Of a stretch of 23,272 bases of DNA, positions 1 through 8,056 are shown in pieces. The DNA lies in NCBI GenBank assembly GCA_047975295.1, contig JBKEDH010000048.1:1-23272 (forward strand), in the 5' to 3' direction. Under the pieces are notes generated by a model that saw nothing but the letters and a program-made list of their open reading frames with translations, made no database searches and was not told the DNA's origin. This stretch comes from JBKEDH01 sp047975295. Its GTDB lineage: Bacteria > Bacteroidota > Bacteroidia > Flavobacteriales > Flavobacteriaceae. Both the position numbers and the translations under genes were made by a program. Numbering within the stretch: the stretch's first letter is position 1; every line of letters begins with the position of its first letter.

Positions 1-3000
1 CAAACCAAGGAGCTACTTTGGTATTTAGCTTTGTGGGTTATGCAACCAAAGAGATTACAGTTGGTGCTTCCAACTCTGTTAATGTAACGCTTGCCGAAGA
101 TGCTGCTGCATTGGATGAGGTGTTGATTGTTGGTTATGGCACATCGACAAAACAAGCCTTTACTGGCTCTGTAAAAGAAATTAAAGCAGATGTATTGGAA
201 GCCAAGACTTTTTCAAATGTTTCACAGGCATTAGCAGGAGAGGTTGCTGGTGTAAATGTAATCAATACTTCGGGACAACCTGGAACTGTTGCCACAGTTA
301 GAATTCGAGGATTTGGCTCAGTAAATGGTAATAGAGATCCTCTTTACGTAGTTGACGGTGTTCCTTTAACTACAGGTGCATTTGATTCCGATGGAGACAG
401 AATCAATAATGGAAGCTTAAACTCTATTAATCCCGCAGACATAGAGAGTACAACAGTCTTAAAGGATGCCACAGCTACTGCTATTTACGGTGCTCGTGGT
501 GCAAATGGTGTAGTATTAATCACAACTAAATCTGGTAAAGCAGGAAGAAGTGATATTGAAGTAGATGTTAAGACAGGTATTAACTTTCAAGCAGTACCAA
601 GATATGATGTCATAAAAGACCCCAATGAGTATATAGAATTATCATGGTTATCTTTAAAAAACAGAGGTAACATAGCTGGTATTGATGGTGTAGCCTATGC
701 AAATTCAAACCTTTTTGGCCGATCAGGTATAAGTCCCAGCTACAATTATTTTACAACATCAGATGTTACTGAAATTATAGATCCAACAACTGGTAAGGTT
801 CGCAACGGTATAGGCACACTCTATACGCCTGAAAATTGGGAAGATTATGCATTCCAGTCTTCATTTATAACTGAAGCTAACTTGAAAATGAGTGGGGGTA
901 GTGAGAAAACAAAGTATTTTTCTTCGTTCGGATATTTAGATCAAGATGGATATATCAATAATTCAAGCTACAAACGGTACTCTACACGTTTAAATTTATC
1001 ACATAAACCTAAAGATTGGTTAACCGCTACTGCTAACTTAAGCTATTCATACGATGAGACCATGGCTAATGGCCAATCTGAAGATTCGGGTAGTGTCTTT
1101 TGGTTTGTTGACAACATCCCATCTATCTATCCATTATTTTTAAGAGATGCTAATGGCAACATGGTTGAAGATGACAAATATGGTGGATATATGTACGACT
1201 ACGGTGGATCTTACAGTAGAGGCTTTGGGTTAGAAACTAATGCAGTTGCTGACTCAAAATACAATAGAGATGGTAATAATCGCCATTCGGTTAACGGTAG
1301 CTTCTCGTTAAAGTTTGATTTAACAAAAGATTTATCGTTCGAGACGCGTTATGGTATTCAATATTACAACAGGGTTCGTAGTGTAATTAACAATCCGTTT
1401 TATGGATCTGCCGCAGGACAAAATGGTAGCTTATACAAAACAACAAGAGGAGAGGTTACTCAAAACTTGTTGAATATGTTGAGATATACCAAAACCTTAG
1501 GAGACCAACATAGTTTAGAAATTCTTGCAGCACAAGAAATAAACAAGGTTAAATACGAACTTTCGGGAATCAGCAAACAAAATGTGGTTAATTTATTAAA
1601 TGGTTTAGATCAAGCAAACAATTATGTAGTTAATTCATCTCCTCCCTTTGGTTATAATCGAAAAAGAAACCTTGAGAGTTATTTTGGCCAAGTAAATTAC
1701 AGCTATGCCCAAAAATATTACCTAACCGGTTCTATTAGACGTGATGGATCATCTAGATTTTATAAAAACAAATGGGGTACCTTTGGATCTGTAGGTGCAT
1801 CGTGGGTACTTAGTAACGAAAACTTTTTAAACAACTCCAAAAATATTAATTTCTTAAAACTAAAAGCCAGTTATGGTTTGGTTGGAGATGAAGCAGGTGT
1901 TGATTTTTATAGTGGACAAAATGCTTACGATATTGAAAATTTATTAGGTCAAATTTCATTAATACCACGTTCTATAGAGGATCCAAACCTAACTTGGGAA
2001 ACATCAAAAATGTTCCAAACCGGTATTGAATTAACAGCTTTTAATGACATTCTTGATTTATCTGTGGATTATTATATAAAAAATACAGATGATTTAATTT
2101 TTGACAAAAGACTTTCACCTTCAACATCAGAAGCATTAATAACAGTTAATGATGGTAAATTAGTTAACAGAGGCTTAGAGTTTGATTTAACAACAAAAAT
2201 CATAAACAAAGAAGATTTCGGATTAAGCTTCTCTATCAATGGTGAAATTTTGGACAATGAATTAACACAAATGCCTATAGAAGATGCTACCGGTTTACCT
2301 AAAGTATTGGATCAATCTGGCAATTATGGACGTTCAAAAGGACATAATTTATACGATTTTTATATGAAAGAATGGGCTGGTGTTGATCCCGACAATGGTA
2401 ACCCATTGTGGAATCAATATTATTTTGATGCCAATAGCAATGGTTCTTTTGATACTGGAGATGAAGCTATATCAAATTTAACACAATATCAATACACCAA
2501 TCCTAATAACACAAATATCCAATCAACAACAACAAGTATTTATGCTGATGCAACCGAAAAATACGTAAATAAATCTGCAATACCTGATGTTAGAGGAGCT
2601 TTTAGGTTAAACGCCAGAATAAAAAACTTTGATATAAGTACCCAGTTCACTTATAGTCTGGGAGGGTATGGTTATGATGGCGCATACGCCAGATTAATGA
2701 ACAATAGCAAAGTAGGTAATAGCAACTGGCATACCGATATCAGAAATAGTTGGAAAGAACCAGGAGATATTACCAATGTACCAGCAATGGCAAGTGCATA
2801 TAATACTCAAGTAAGTTCAACCTCTACTCGCTTTTTGGTGTCAACAGATTATTTAGCTTTTAACAATGCTAGAATTGGCTACAATTTTCCAAGCCAATCC
2901 CTTGCAAATACTGGACTAACAGGATTAAATCTATCGTTATCTGGTGACAATCTTTTTATTAGTAGCAAAAGAAAAGGATTTAATCCAAATACCTCTGAAA

Positions 3001-3071
3001 ATAGTGCTTCCAGTACTTACCGCTATGCACCACTTACAACTGTAACTTTAGGAGTGAGAGTTAAATTTTAA
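1..3071 (+). CDS. SusC-like TonB-dependent outer-membrane transporter (5' partial)
   Basis: SusC/RagA-type TonB-dependent receptor, the outer-membrane barrel that imports oligosaccharides captured by its SusD partner. The reading frame is open to the left edge: codons before the first TTG (position 18) read NQGAT and continue into VFSFVGYATKEI, the typical end of an N-terminal carboxypeptidase-regulatory-like domain, so the true start and signal peptide lie outside the window. 1022 residues are visible. After the regulatory domain comes the DEVLIVGYGT segment, where SusC proteins carry their TonB-box region, then a plug domain (VAGVNV, VRIRGFGS, PLYVVDGVP, ATAIYGARGANGVVLITTKSG), then a long beta-barrel ending in the aromatic VTLGVRVKF. 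The susD-like gene follows after 11 bp. Family assignment is firm; the substrate cannot be read from the sequence, but nearby fucosidase and sulfatases suggest a sulfated fucose-containing glycan. Confidence 0.96.
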   Translation, partial: NQGATLVFSFVGYATKEITVGASNSVNVTLAEDAAALDEVLIVGYGTSTKQAFTGSVKEIKADVLEAKTFSNVSQALAGEVAGVNVINTSGQPGTVATVRIRGFGSVNGNRDPLYVVDGVPLTTGAFDSDGDRINNGSLNSINPADIESTTVLKDATATAIYGARGANGVVLITTKSGKAGRSDIEVDVKTGINFQAVPRYDVIKDPNEYIELSWLSLKNRGNIAGIDGVAYANSNLFGRSGISPSYNYFTTSDVTEIIDPTTGKVRNGIGTLYTPENWEDYAFQSSFITEANLKMSGGSEKTKYFSSFGYLDQDGYINNSSYKRYSTRLNLSHKPKDWLTATANLSYSYDETMANGQSEDSGSVFWFVDNIPSIYPLFLRDANGNMVEDDKYGGYMYDYGGSYSRGFGLETNAVADSKYNRDGNNRHSVNGSFSLKFDLTKDLSFETRYGIQYYNRVRSVINNPFYGSAAGQNGSLYKTTRGEVTQNLLNMLRYTKTLGDQHSLEILAAQEINKVKYELSGISKQNVVNLLNGLDQANNYVVNSSPPFGYNRKRNLESYFGQVNYSYAQKYYLTGSIRRDGSSRFYKNKWGTFGSVGASWVLSNENFLNNSKNINFLKLKASYGLVGDEAGVDFYSGQNAYDIENLLGQISLIPRSIEDPNLTWETSKMFQTGIELTAFNDILDLSVDYYIKNTDDLIFDKRLSPSTSEALITVNDGKLVNRGLEFDLTTKIINKEDFGLSFSINGEILDNELTQMPIEDATGLPKVLDQSGNYGRSKGHNLYDFYMKEWAGVDPDNGNPLWNQYYFDANSNGSFDTGDEAISNLTQYQYTNPNNTNIQSTTTSIYADATEKYVNKSAIPDVRGAFRLNARIKNFDISTQFTYSLGGYGYDGAYARLMNNSKVGNSNWHTDIRNSWKEPGDITNVPAMASAYNTQVSSTSTRFLVSTDYLAFNNARIGYNFPSQSLANTGLTGLNLSLSGDNLFISSKRKGFNPNTSENSASSTYRYAPLTTVTLGVRVKF

Positions 3072-3082
3072 AAAAAATAAAA

Positions 3083-4600
3083 ATGAAAAGAATATATTTA
3101 AAAACACTATTAGTTGCTGCTGTAACTATATCGTTAGTAAGTTGCAACGAAGACTTTCTGGAAGAAACACCTACACAGTATGTTTCGGGTGATGATGTAG
3201 CTGAGACAGGAAAAATATATGCCAATATTTTAGCGGGGAGTTTAAATGGTGCATCAAATACCATGTACACATTAGAAACCGGAGGAACAGACAATCATGA
3301 AGACTATGGACAAAAAGGATATGATGTCATTACAGATTTTTTATCTGGAGATTTGGCCTTAACAGTCAACACCTATAACCGATATGGAAATATTGCTCAA
3401 TTATTAGCAACTGTTGACAATACCTACACCAAACCTAATTACATGGCTTGGAGATATTACTATAGAATTGTTGGAACTACTAATAAAATAATTACTTCTT
3501 TAGGCGGTAATGATGCTGAAATAACCGATGCAAACAAAGTTTCTATGGGACAAGCAAAAGCTATGCGTGCTTATGCATACTTTTATTTAACACAATTATT
3601 TATCCCAGAATATACCGAAACTTCCAAAATTCTCCCTTTATATCTTGAATCTGACGGGGCTGCCTTAGCACAAAGTGAAACTAAAGCTGTTTACGACCAA
3701 ATGATTGATGACTTAACCCAAGCTATTACACTTTTGGATGGTTATAGTAGAGGAGAACTGTATGAAATCAACCAAAATGTAGCAAGAGCTCTTTTAGCTT
3801 ATGTTTATGCTTCTATGAATACAAGTGCGACCAATCTTTTAGCTAAAGATTTAGCAGAAGATGTTATTGCCGAATCAGGACTTCCTATTACAACTAAAGA
3901 AGAAACCGTAGGTGGCTTTAATACTATAGAAAACAATCCCAGTTGGCTATGGGGTGTAGATATTACTACCGACGCAGGTTTAGACCTAGTTTCATGGTGG
4001 GGACAAATGGATGTATATACATATAGCTACCAATGGGCAGGAGATAAAAAAGCTATTGATCAAGGATTATACGACCAAATCCAAGCTACTGATATTAGAA
4101 AATCTCAATTTGCAACGCAAGATGATATTGACAATGACGACAATGAACTTACTAGTAGTGAGCTACTAATTCCTTTCAACAAATTCTATAATGGAAATAA
4201 AGTCAGAGCTGGACAAAGAATTATTGTCGATGACTATATTTTTATGAGAGTTGACGAAATGTATATGTTATCTGCTGAGATGTCTGCAAAAGAAAATATG
4301 GACCCCGATGCCATAAATCGCTTGAAAGACATATTGGAAAATCGCTTTGACGATGCATCTGATTATGCCTATATAGATAGTCTTTCTGGACAAGATTTAA
4401 TAGACGAAATTTATTTACAGACTAGAATCGAATTTTTTGCTGAAGGAAAAAGCTATTTAGCTTTAAAAAGAAATAAGGCAACACTTACAAGAGGTGATAA
4501 TCATCAATATTTATCTGGAGAATCCATTCCTTATAATGATGACAGACTTACTCTAGAAATTCCTTTGCGTGAAATTCAAAACAATCCATTCATCAACTAA
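3083..4600 (+). CDS. SusD/RagB-family nutrient-binding outer-membrane lipoprotein
   Basis: 505-residue SusD-like protein that caps the SusC transporter on the cell surface and binds glycan. The N-terminus is a lipoprotein signal (MKRIYLKTLL, then VTISLVSC) with the lipidated Cys at residue 21, followed by the NEDFLEETPTQ stretch typical of SusD proteins. The central part contains the helical TPR-like region (for example MGQAKAMRAYAYFYLTQLF), and the C-terminal part carries the usual RIEFFAEGKSYLALKR motif and the ending REIQNNPFIN, close to the family signature near the C-terminus (E-R/I-xxNPxxxQN). It begins 11 bp after the susC-like stop, so the two are co-transcribed. A terminator follows at 4619-4660, so this operon seems to end here. 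Length is normal for the family. Confidence 0.96.
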   Translation: MKRIYLKTLLVAAVTISLVSCNEDFLEETPTQYVSGDDVAETGKIYANILAGSLNGASNTMYTLETGGTDNHEDYGQKGYDVITDFLSGDLALTVNTYNRYGNIAQLLATVDNTYTKPNYMAWRYYYRIVGTTNKIITSLGGNDAEITDANKVSMGQAKAMRAYAYFYLTQLFIPEYTETSKILPLYLESDGAALAQSETKAVYDQMIDDLTQAITLLDGYSRGELYEINQNVARALLAYVYASMNTSATNLLAKDLAEDVIAESGLPITTKEETVGGFNTIENNPSWLWGVDITTDAGLDLVSWWGQMDVYTYSYQWAGDKKAIDQGLYDQIQATDIRKSQFATQDDIDNDDNELTSSELLIPFNKFYNGNKVRAGQRIIVDDYIFMRVDEMYMLSAEMSAKENMDPDAINRLKDILENRFDDASDYAYIDSLSGQDLIDEIYLQTRIEFFAEGKSYLALKRNKATLTRGDNHQYLSGESIPYNDDRLTLEIPLREIQNNPFIN

Positions 4601-4618
4601 ATTAATATTATTAAAATT

Positions 4619-4660
4619 AAAAAGGGGTTACTTATAAAAATTAAGATAACCTCTTTTTTT
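4619..4660 (+). terminator. Rho-independent terminator of the susCD operon
   Basis: A hairpin with arms around AAAAGGGGTTACTTA and TAAGATAACCTCTTTT (one bulge, one G-U pair) and a short A-rich loop, running into a T run. It starts 18 bp after the susD-like stop and ends just before the next gene. Confidence 0.75.
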
Positions 4661-4668
4661 TACCTTTA
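4661..4668 (+). promoter_or_regulatory. Possible Bacteroidetes -7 box before the rRNA methyltransferase
   Basis: TACCTTTA resembles the Bacteroidetes -7 consensus TAnnTTTG (last base differs). It is only 4 bp from the ATG, which would give a very short or absent leader. No clear -33 TTG is seen because the terminator occupies that position. Confidence 0.3.
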
Positions 4669-4672
4669 CCCC

Positions 4673-5410
4673 ATGGAAAACCAAACACAAATATTCGGTA
4701 TTCGGGCTATTATTGAGGCCATAAACGCAGGTAAAACAATAGATAAAGTTTTTCTACAAAAAGGCTTAAAGGGTGAGTTGTTCACAGAATTGGAAGCCGT
4801 TATCCGCCTAAATGCTATCAATACATCGTACGTACCGGTCGAAAAACTAAACAGGCTTACAAAAGGTAACCACCAAGGTGCCGTGGCACACATATCGCCT
4901 ATTGCTTTTCACGAATTAGAGAGTTTGGTCTTACAAGTGGTGGAATCGGGCAAAATACCCCTGTTTTTACTTTTGGATCAACTTAGCGACGTACGTAATT
5001 TTGGAGCCATTATCCGTACAGCTGAATGTACAGGTGTAAGTGGGATTATTATTCAGAAAAAAGGCGGCGCCCCTATTAACGGCGACACTATTAAAACTAG
5101 TGTCGGTGCCGTGTTTAAAATCCCTATCTGTAAAGTGGACCATATTAAAGATGCTGTGTTTTACATGCAGGCTTCGGATATTAAAGTTATTGCTGCCACC
5201 GAAAAAACAGATAATACAATTTACGATGTTTCCTTTAAAGAACCCTGTGCTATTATTATGGGATCGGAAGACAGAGGCATCAATCCTTCCACCTTAAAAG
5301 TGGTGGACAAAAAAGCTAAGCTTCCACTTTTGGGAGAAATTGAATCTTTAAATGTATCGGTTGCTTGTGGCGCTTTTTTATACGAAGCCGTCAGACAACG
5401 TTTCGTGTAA
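4673..5410 (+). CDS. rlmB: 23S rRNA (guanosine-2'-O-)-methyltransferase, RlmB/TrmH family
   Basis: SPOUT-class RNA 2'-O-ribose methyltransferase, 245 residues, the usual length for RlmB. The N-terminal substrate-binding domain (IFGIRAIIEAINAG, residues 7-20, and KGNHQGAVA near 64-72) is followed by the SPOUT catalytic domain with all three TrmH motifs: DQLSDVRNFGAIIRTAE around 102-118 (motif 1, with the conserved Asn and Arg), IIMGSEDRGI around 194-203 (motif 2), and IESLNVSVACGAFLYEA near the C-terminus (motif 3, knot and SAM binding). It should act in the cytoplasm on 23S rRNA using SAM. The gene stands alone between a PUL terminator and a convergent fucosidase gene whose stop is 3 bp away. 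TrmH-like tRNA specificity cannot be excluded, but the N-terminal domain favours RlmB. Confidence 0.9.
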   Translation: MENQTQIFGIRAIIEAINAGKTIDKVFLQKGLKGELFTELEAVIRLNAINTSYVPVEKLNRLTKGNHQGAVAHISPIAFHELESLVLQVVESGKIPLFLLLDQLSDVRNFGAIIRTAECTGVSGIIIQKKGGAPINGDTIKTSVGAVFKIPICKVDHIKDAVFYMQASDIKVIAATEKTDNTIYDVSFKEPCAIIMGSEDRGINPSTLKVVDKKAKLPLLGEIESLNVSVACGAFLYEAVRQRFV

Positions 5411-5413
5411 ATA

Positions 5414-7504
5414 TCACTCCGTTAAAACACCAATTTCGGCAAACGTAGCGTGTTTATCATCATTAACCATACGGTCGGCACGTAATTTTATATATCTTGC
5501 TTGGGTTGGTATAAATGCCACCTGCTGTTCAATTCTATTATTTTTTATATTACTAAACTCCCCTTTTTTTGCCAATTTCCATGTCTTCCCATTTTCACTA
5601 ACAAAAAAGGAATAATTAACTACAAGCCCCGAAAACCAGCGGCGTTGGTCCGGCCAATAAGTAAAACCCTTTACCTTATACACCTTTCCTAAATCGATTA
5701 TAATATCTTGAGGCCCATCAAACGTTTTATTAGACATCCATAATGTATTGGGATTTCCATCAATCATATTATCAATATCCTTCATTTCTTTTGAAGGTAC
5801 ATGCAATATCTTCCAATGGGTTTTTGCTATATCAAATTTATATTGCCCAACATCACTTTGTTGTTTTGTATTGGAATCGTAAGAAATAGCTTTCACAATA
5901 GCCGGGCTTTCAAGTTTAAACGGTTCTTTGTATTTTTTTGATGCTGTTGAAGGCTCGATTCCATCCAACGTATAATATGTTTCTACATTTTTATCTGCTG
6001 AAACGATATTGACCATACCCAAACGGTCTCTGGAAATTTTTGGCTCTACCAACAATTTAGGAGCACGATAAACCTCTAAATTAGAAATACAAATAGCTCC
6101 TTTTGCTTCCAAAAAATTAACCCTAAGCTTGTTAACCATTACATCATCGAACCTAAGAATACGTTTATAGCCAATGGTTGTTTGTTGGCCTATAGTTTGC
6201 CATGTGCCGTTAACCTCAACTTCTACCATAAATGTTTTTACACGTTGGCCTAATGCAATAAACTCTTGCAACACCAAACGGTTTATGGTTGTTGGCACTT
6301 TAAAATGAAGCGTTAACGAAGCTTGGGTTACACCATTATTGGTTGCCCAATACGTTGTTTTATCATCATCTAAAACATTATTGGCTTTGTAGGTTTTATT
6401 ATTTTCGCGTGTATCACTTGCTAAAATGTTTTGTCCTTGCGCAAGATTTTTTTCAAAATCCAAATCCAATTGCTTTTTCATTTCCAGCAAACGCTTTTCA
6501 TCATTTTCGTGGATTAATCCCCGTTTATCTACCGGTAAATTCAGAAGTAAAGCAGCATTCCGTCCAATCGATTGATAATAAATATCCATTAAATGCGGCA
6601 GGGATTTCACTTGATGGTCTTCTGATGCATGATAATACCATCCCGGCCGAATGGAAACATCGGCCTCTGCCGGTAACCAATGGCTGCCGTTTTCATGCCC
6701 AGATTGCAGTTGTTTGTATTTGGGCCATCCCGGATAAATGCTATCACGATACATAATGCTCCAATTGGTTTCTTTTGCCCAGCCTTCTTCATTACCTACC
6801 CAGCGTACATCGGGGCCACCATCGCCAAAAATACAGGCATTGGGCTGTAATTCTCTAATTATTGCCGTAGTAACATCCCATTGGTAATAGGTTTTATTGT
6901 CTATTTTTCTGTTTTCGTTAGTACCGCCGTAATAACCTGTCCCACCGTTAGCACCATCGAACCAAAACTCAAAAAGTTCGCCATAATTTGTTAAAAGCTC
7001 CCTTAACTGTTCGTGGAATATCGCCACATATTTATCGTTGCCGTAATCGGCATTATTTCTATCCCATGGCGAGAGATACAATCCTAATTTTAAGCCATAT
7101 TCATCGCAGGCTTCACGAAGTTCTTTTACTACATCTCCCTGACCGTTTTTCCATGGTGAATTTTTTACCGAATGTTCGGTTGTTGCCGTTGGCCACAGGC
7201 AAAATCCGTCGTGGTGTTTGGCTGTTAATATAAGCCCTTTCATTCCGGATTCTTTGGCTATTCGTGCCCATTGGCGACAATCCAAATTGGAGGGATTGAA
7301 CAGTTTGGGCAATTCGCCTCCCGTTCCCCATTCCATATCGGTAAATGTATTCATATTAAAATGAATAAAACCGTAATATTCCAAATCGTGCCAAGCCAAT
7401 TGCCTTTTGGAAGGAATTGCCCCTACTGCTTTGGGTGGCTCCGGTTTTTTGCATTGTATAAATAGTAAAGTGACTAGTAAATAGAAAATGATATTGTTTT
7501 TCAT
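5414..7504 (-). CDS. GH29 alpha-L-fucosidase lipoprotein with C-terminal discoidin-type domains
   Basis: Exo-alpha-L-fucosidase of family GH29, 696 residues. A lipoprotein signal peptide (LLVTLLFIQC, Cys18) anchors it to the membrane, probably facing the periplasm or cell surface. The catalytic barrel spans about 35-350 and shows the family hallmarks: WHDLEYYGFIHF near 38-49, AKHHDGFCLWP at 95-105, LYLSPWDRN at 142-150, and EFWFDGA at 179-185, where Asp183 is the expected nucleophile. The segment WLPAEADVSIRPGWYYH (276-292) carries a likely acid/base Glu280; this resembles the alpha-1,3/1,4-type (GH29-B-like) branch, a tentative inference. Beyond the barrel come an F5/8 type C (discoidin-like) module around 355-480, a chitobiase C-terminal-like segment (YYTLDGIEPS) around 490-565, and a second discoidin-like module to the end. 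Upstream, beyond about 550 bp of repeats, lies a sulfatase on the same strand. Confidence 0.93.
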   Translation of the reverse strand: MKNNIIFYLLVTLLFIQCKKPEPPKAVGAIPSKRQLAWHDLEYYGFIHFNMNTFTDMEWGTGGELPKLFNPSNLDCRQWARIAKESGMKGLILTAKHHDGFCLWPTATTEHSVKNSPWKNGQGDVVKELREACDEYGLKLGLYLSPWDRNNADYGNDKYVAIFHEQLRELLTNYGELFEFWFDGANGGTGYYGGTNENRKIDNKTYYQWDVTTAIIRELQPNACIFGDGGPDVRWVGNEEGWAKETNWSIMYRDSIYPGWPKYKQLQSGHENGSHWLPAEADVSIRPGWYYHASEDHQVKSLPHLMDIYYQSIGRNAALLLNLPVDKRGLIHENDEKRLLEMKKQLDLDFEKNLAQGQNILASDTRENNKTYKANNVLDDDKTTYWATNNGVTQASLTLHFKVPTTINRLVLQEFIALGQRVKTFMVEVEVNGTWQTIGQQTTIGYKRILRFDDVMVNKLRVNFLEAKGAICISNLEVYRAPKLLVEPKISRDRLGMVNIVSADKNVETYYTLDGIEPSTASKKYKEPFKLESPAIVKAISYDSNTKQQSDVGQYKFDIAKTHWKILHVPSKEMKDIDNMIDGNPNTLWMSNKTFDGPQDIIIDLGKVYKVKGFTYWPDQRRWFSGLVVNYSFFVSENGKTWKLAKKGEFSNIKNNRIEQQVAFIPTQARYIKLRADRMVNDDKHATFAEIGVLTE

Positions 7505-7554
7505 ATATTATATTTTTTTAGAAGATGGTCCATTTTTAATTATATTTTAACTTC

Positions 7555-7629
7555 GTCATTCTGAGTGAAACAAAATGGAGTTGAAGAATCTATTAAAAAT
7601 TAAAGAGATTCCTCCTTTGTCGGAATGAC
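7555..7629. repeat. REP-like imperfect hairpin repeat, copy 1
   Basis: Starts GTCATTCTGAG and ends CGGAATGAC, with an inner GAAGAATCT facing AGAGATTC. It is related to copy 2 at 7935-8001 (same GTCATTCTGA end and GAAGAATCT core) but more diverged. Elements of this GTCATTCTGA...GAAGAATCT type are widespread in intergenic DNA of Flavobacteriaceae. Confidence 0.7.
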
Positions 7630-7642
7630 AATATGTTCTTTT

Positions 7643-7675
7643 AGACCTCACAGGTTTTTAAAACCTGTGAGGTCT
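7643..7675. repeat. Perfect 33-nt palindrome
   Basis: Two 16-nt arms, AGACCTCACAGGTTTT and its exact reverse complement, flank one central T. The hairpin is strong on both strands. It could act as a transcription or mRNA-end structure, or be a REP-type dispersed repeat. Confidence 0.85.
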
Positions 7676-7775
7676 TGAAAATCAAATTGATGAATCAAGT
7701 AAGTTGATTTTTGTCGTGTACTATACATTTCTATTTTAAAATGACTTAAAGAAAATATAGTTATTTTTTGTTTAT

Positions 7776-7802
7776 ACTTTGACAAGCTCAGCACAGGTAC
7801 GA
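7776..7802. repeat. Fragment of the dispersed repeat family
   Basis: Contains CTTTGACAAGCTCAGCACAG, resembling the (C/T)T(T/C)GACAAGCTCAG unit often found within the same GTCATTCTGA-type repeats. No pairing arm was found nearby, so it looks like a remnant. Confidence 0.4.
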
Positions 7803-7897
7803 AAAAGAAAATATTGTTTCCGGTAAATTCCAAAAAATCTTATCCCATTAAATTATTTCTTAAGATGTTTCACCTTGTTTAATAATGATATTTTTAT

Positions 7898-8046
7898 TGA
7901 ATATCCGTATTTATACCTAAATAAGTATTTTTTTGTCATTCTGAACGAAGTGAAGAATCTCTACATACAATAAAAAGAGATTCTTCATTCCTCAGAATGA
8001 CAGAATCTAATAAATTTAAGGTATTAGGTACGAATACGGATATTCA
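7898..8046. mobile_element. MITE-like element with 23-bp inverted ends and nested hairpin
   Basis: The left arm 7898-7920 (begins TGAATATCCGTATT) and right arm 8024-8046 are inverted repeats matching at 21 of 23 positions. Immediately outside both arms is the same pentamer, TTTAT (7893-7897 and 8047-8051), a possible target-site duplication. The interior holds the hairpin repeat 7935-8001. No coding capacity. The element ends 10 bp before the stop codon of the neighbouring sulfatase. The AT-rich context weakens the duplication evidence; the inverted ends themselves are clear. Confidence 0.55.
7935..8001. repeat. REP-like hairpin repeat, copy 2 (nested)
   Basis: Outer arms GTCATTCTGA (7935-7944) and TCAGAATGAC (7992-8001) are perfectly complementary, and inner arms GAAGAATCTCT (7952-7962) and AGAGATTCTTC (7976-7986) are too. 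It therefore forms a two-step stem, inside the larger inverted repeat 7898-8046. Confidence 0.8.
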
Positions 8047-8056
8047 TTTATTTTCA

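Larger units (their letters stand above)
7505..8056. other. Repeat-rich intergenic region between fucosidase and sulfatase genes
   Basis: This 552-bp gap holds no credible gene. It contains two copies and one fragment of a dispersed hairpin repeat, a perfect 33-nt palindrome, and a MITE-like inverted-repeat element that encloses one hairpin copy. Both flanking genes read leftward, so if they are co-transcribed, all these structures would lie in the mRNA between them. Confidence 0.8.

Noticed and set aside
6343..6756. 137-codon open frame on the plus strand
   Set aside because: Antisense to the GH29 catalytic and discoidin regions, without recognisable domains.
7648..7833. 61-codon open frame on the minus strand in the repeat region
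   Set aside because: It runs through the palindrome 7643-7675 and the repeat fragment 7776-7802, so it is repeat-derived and not a likely gene.
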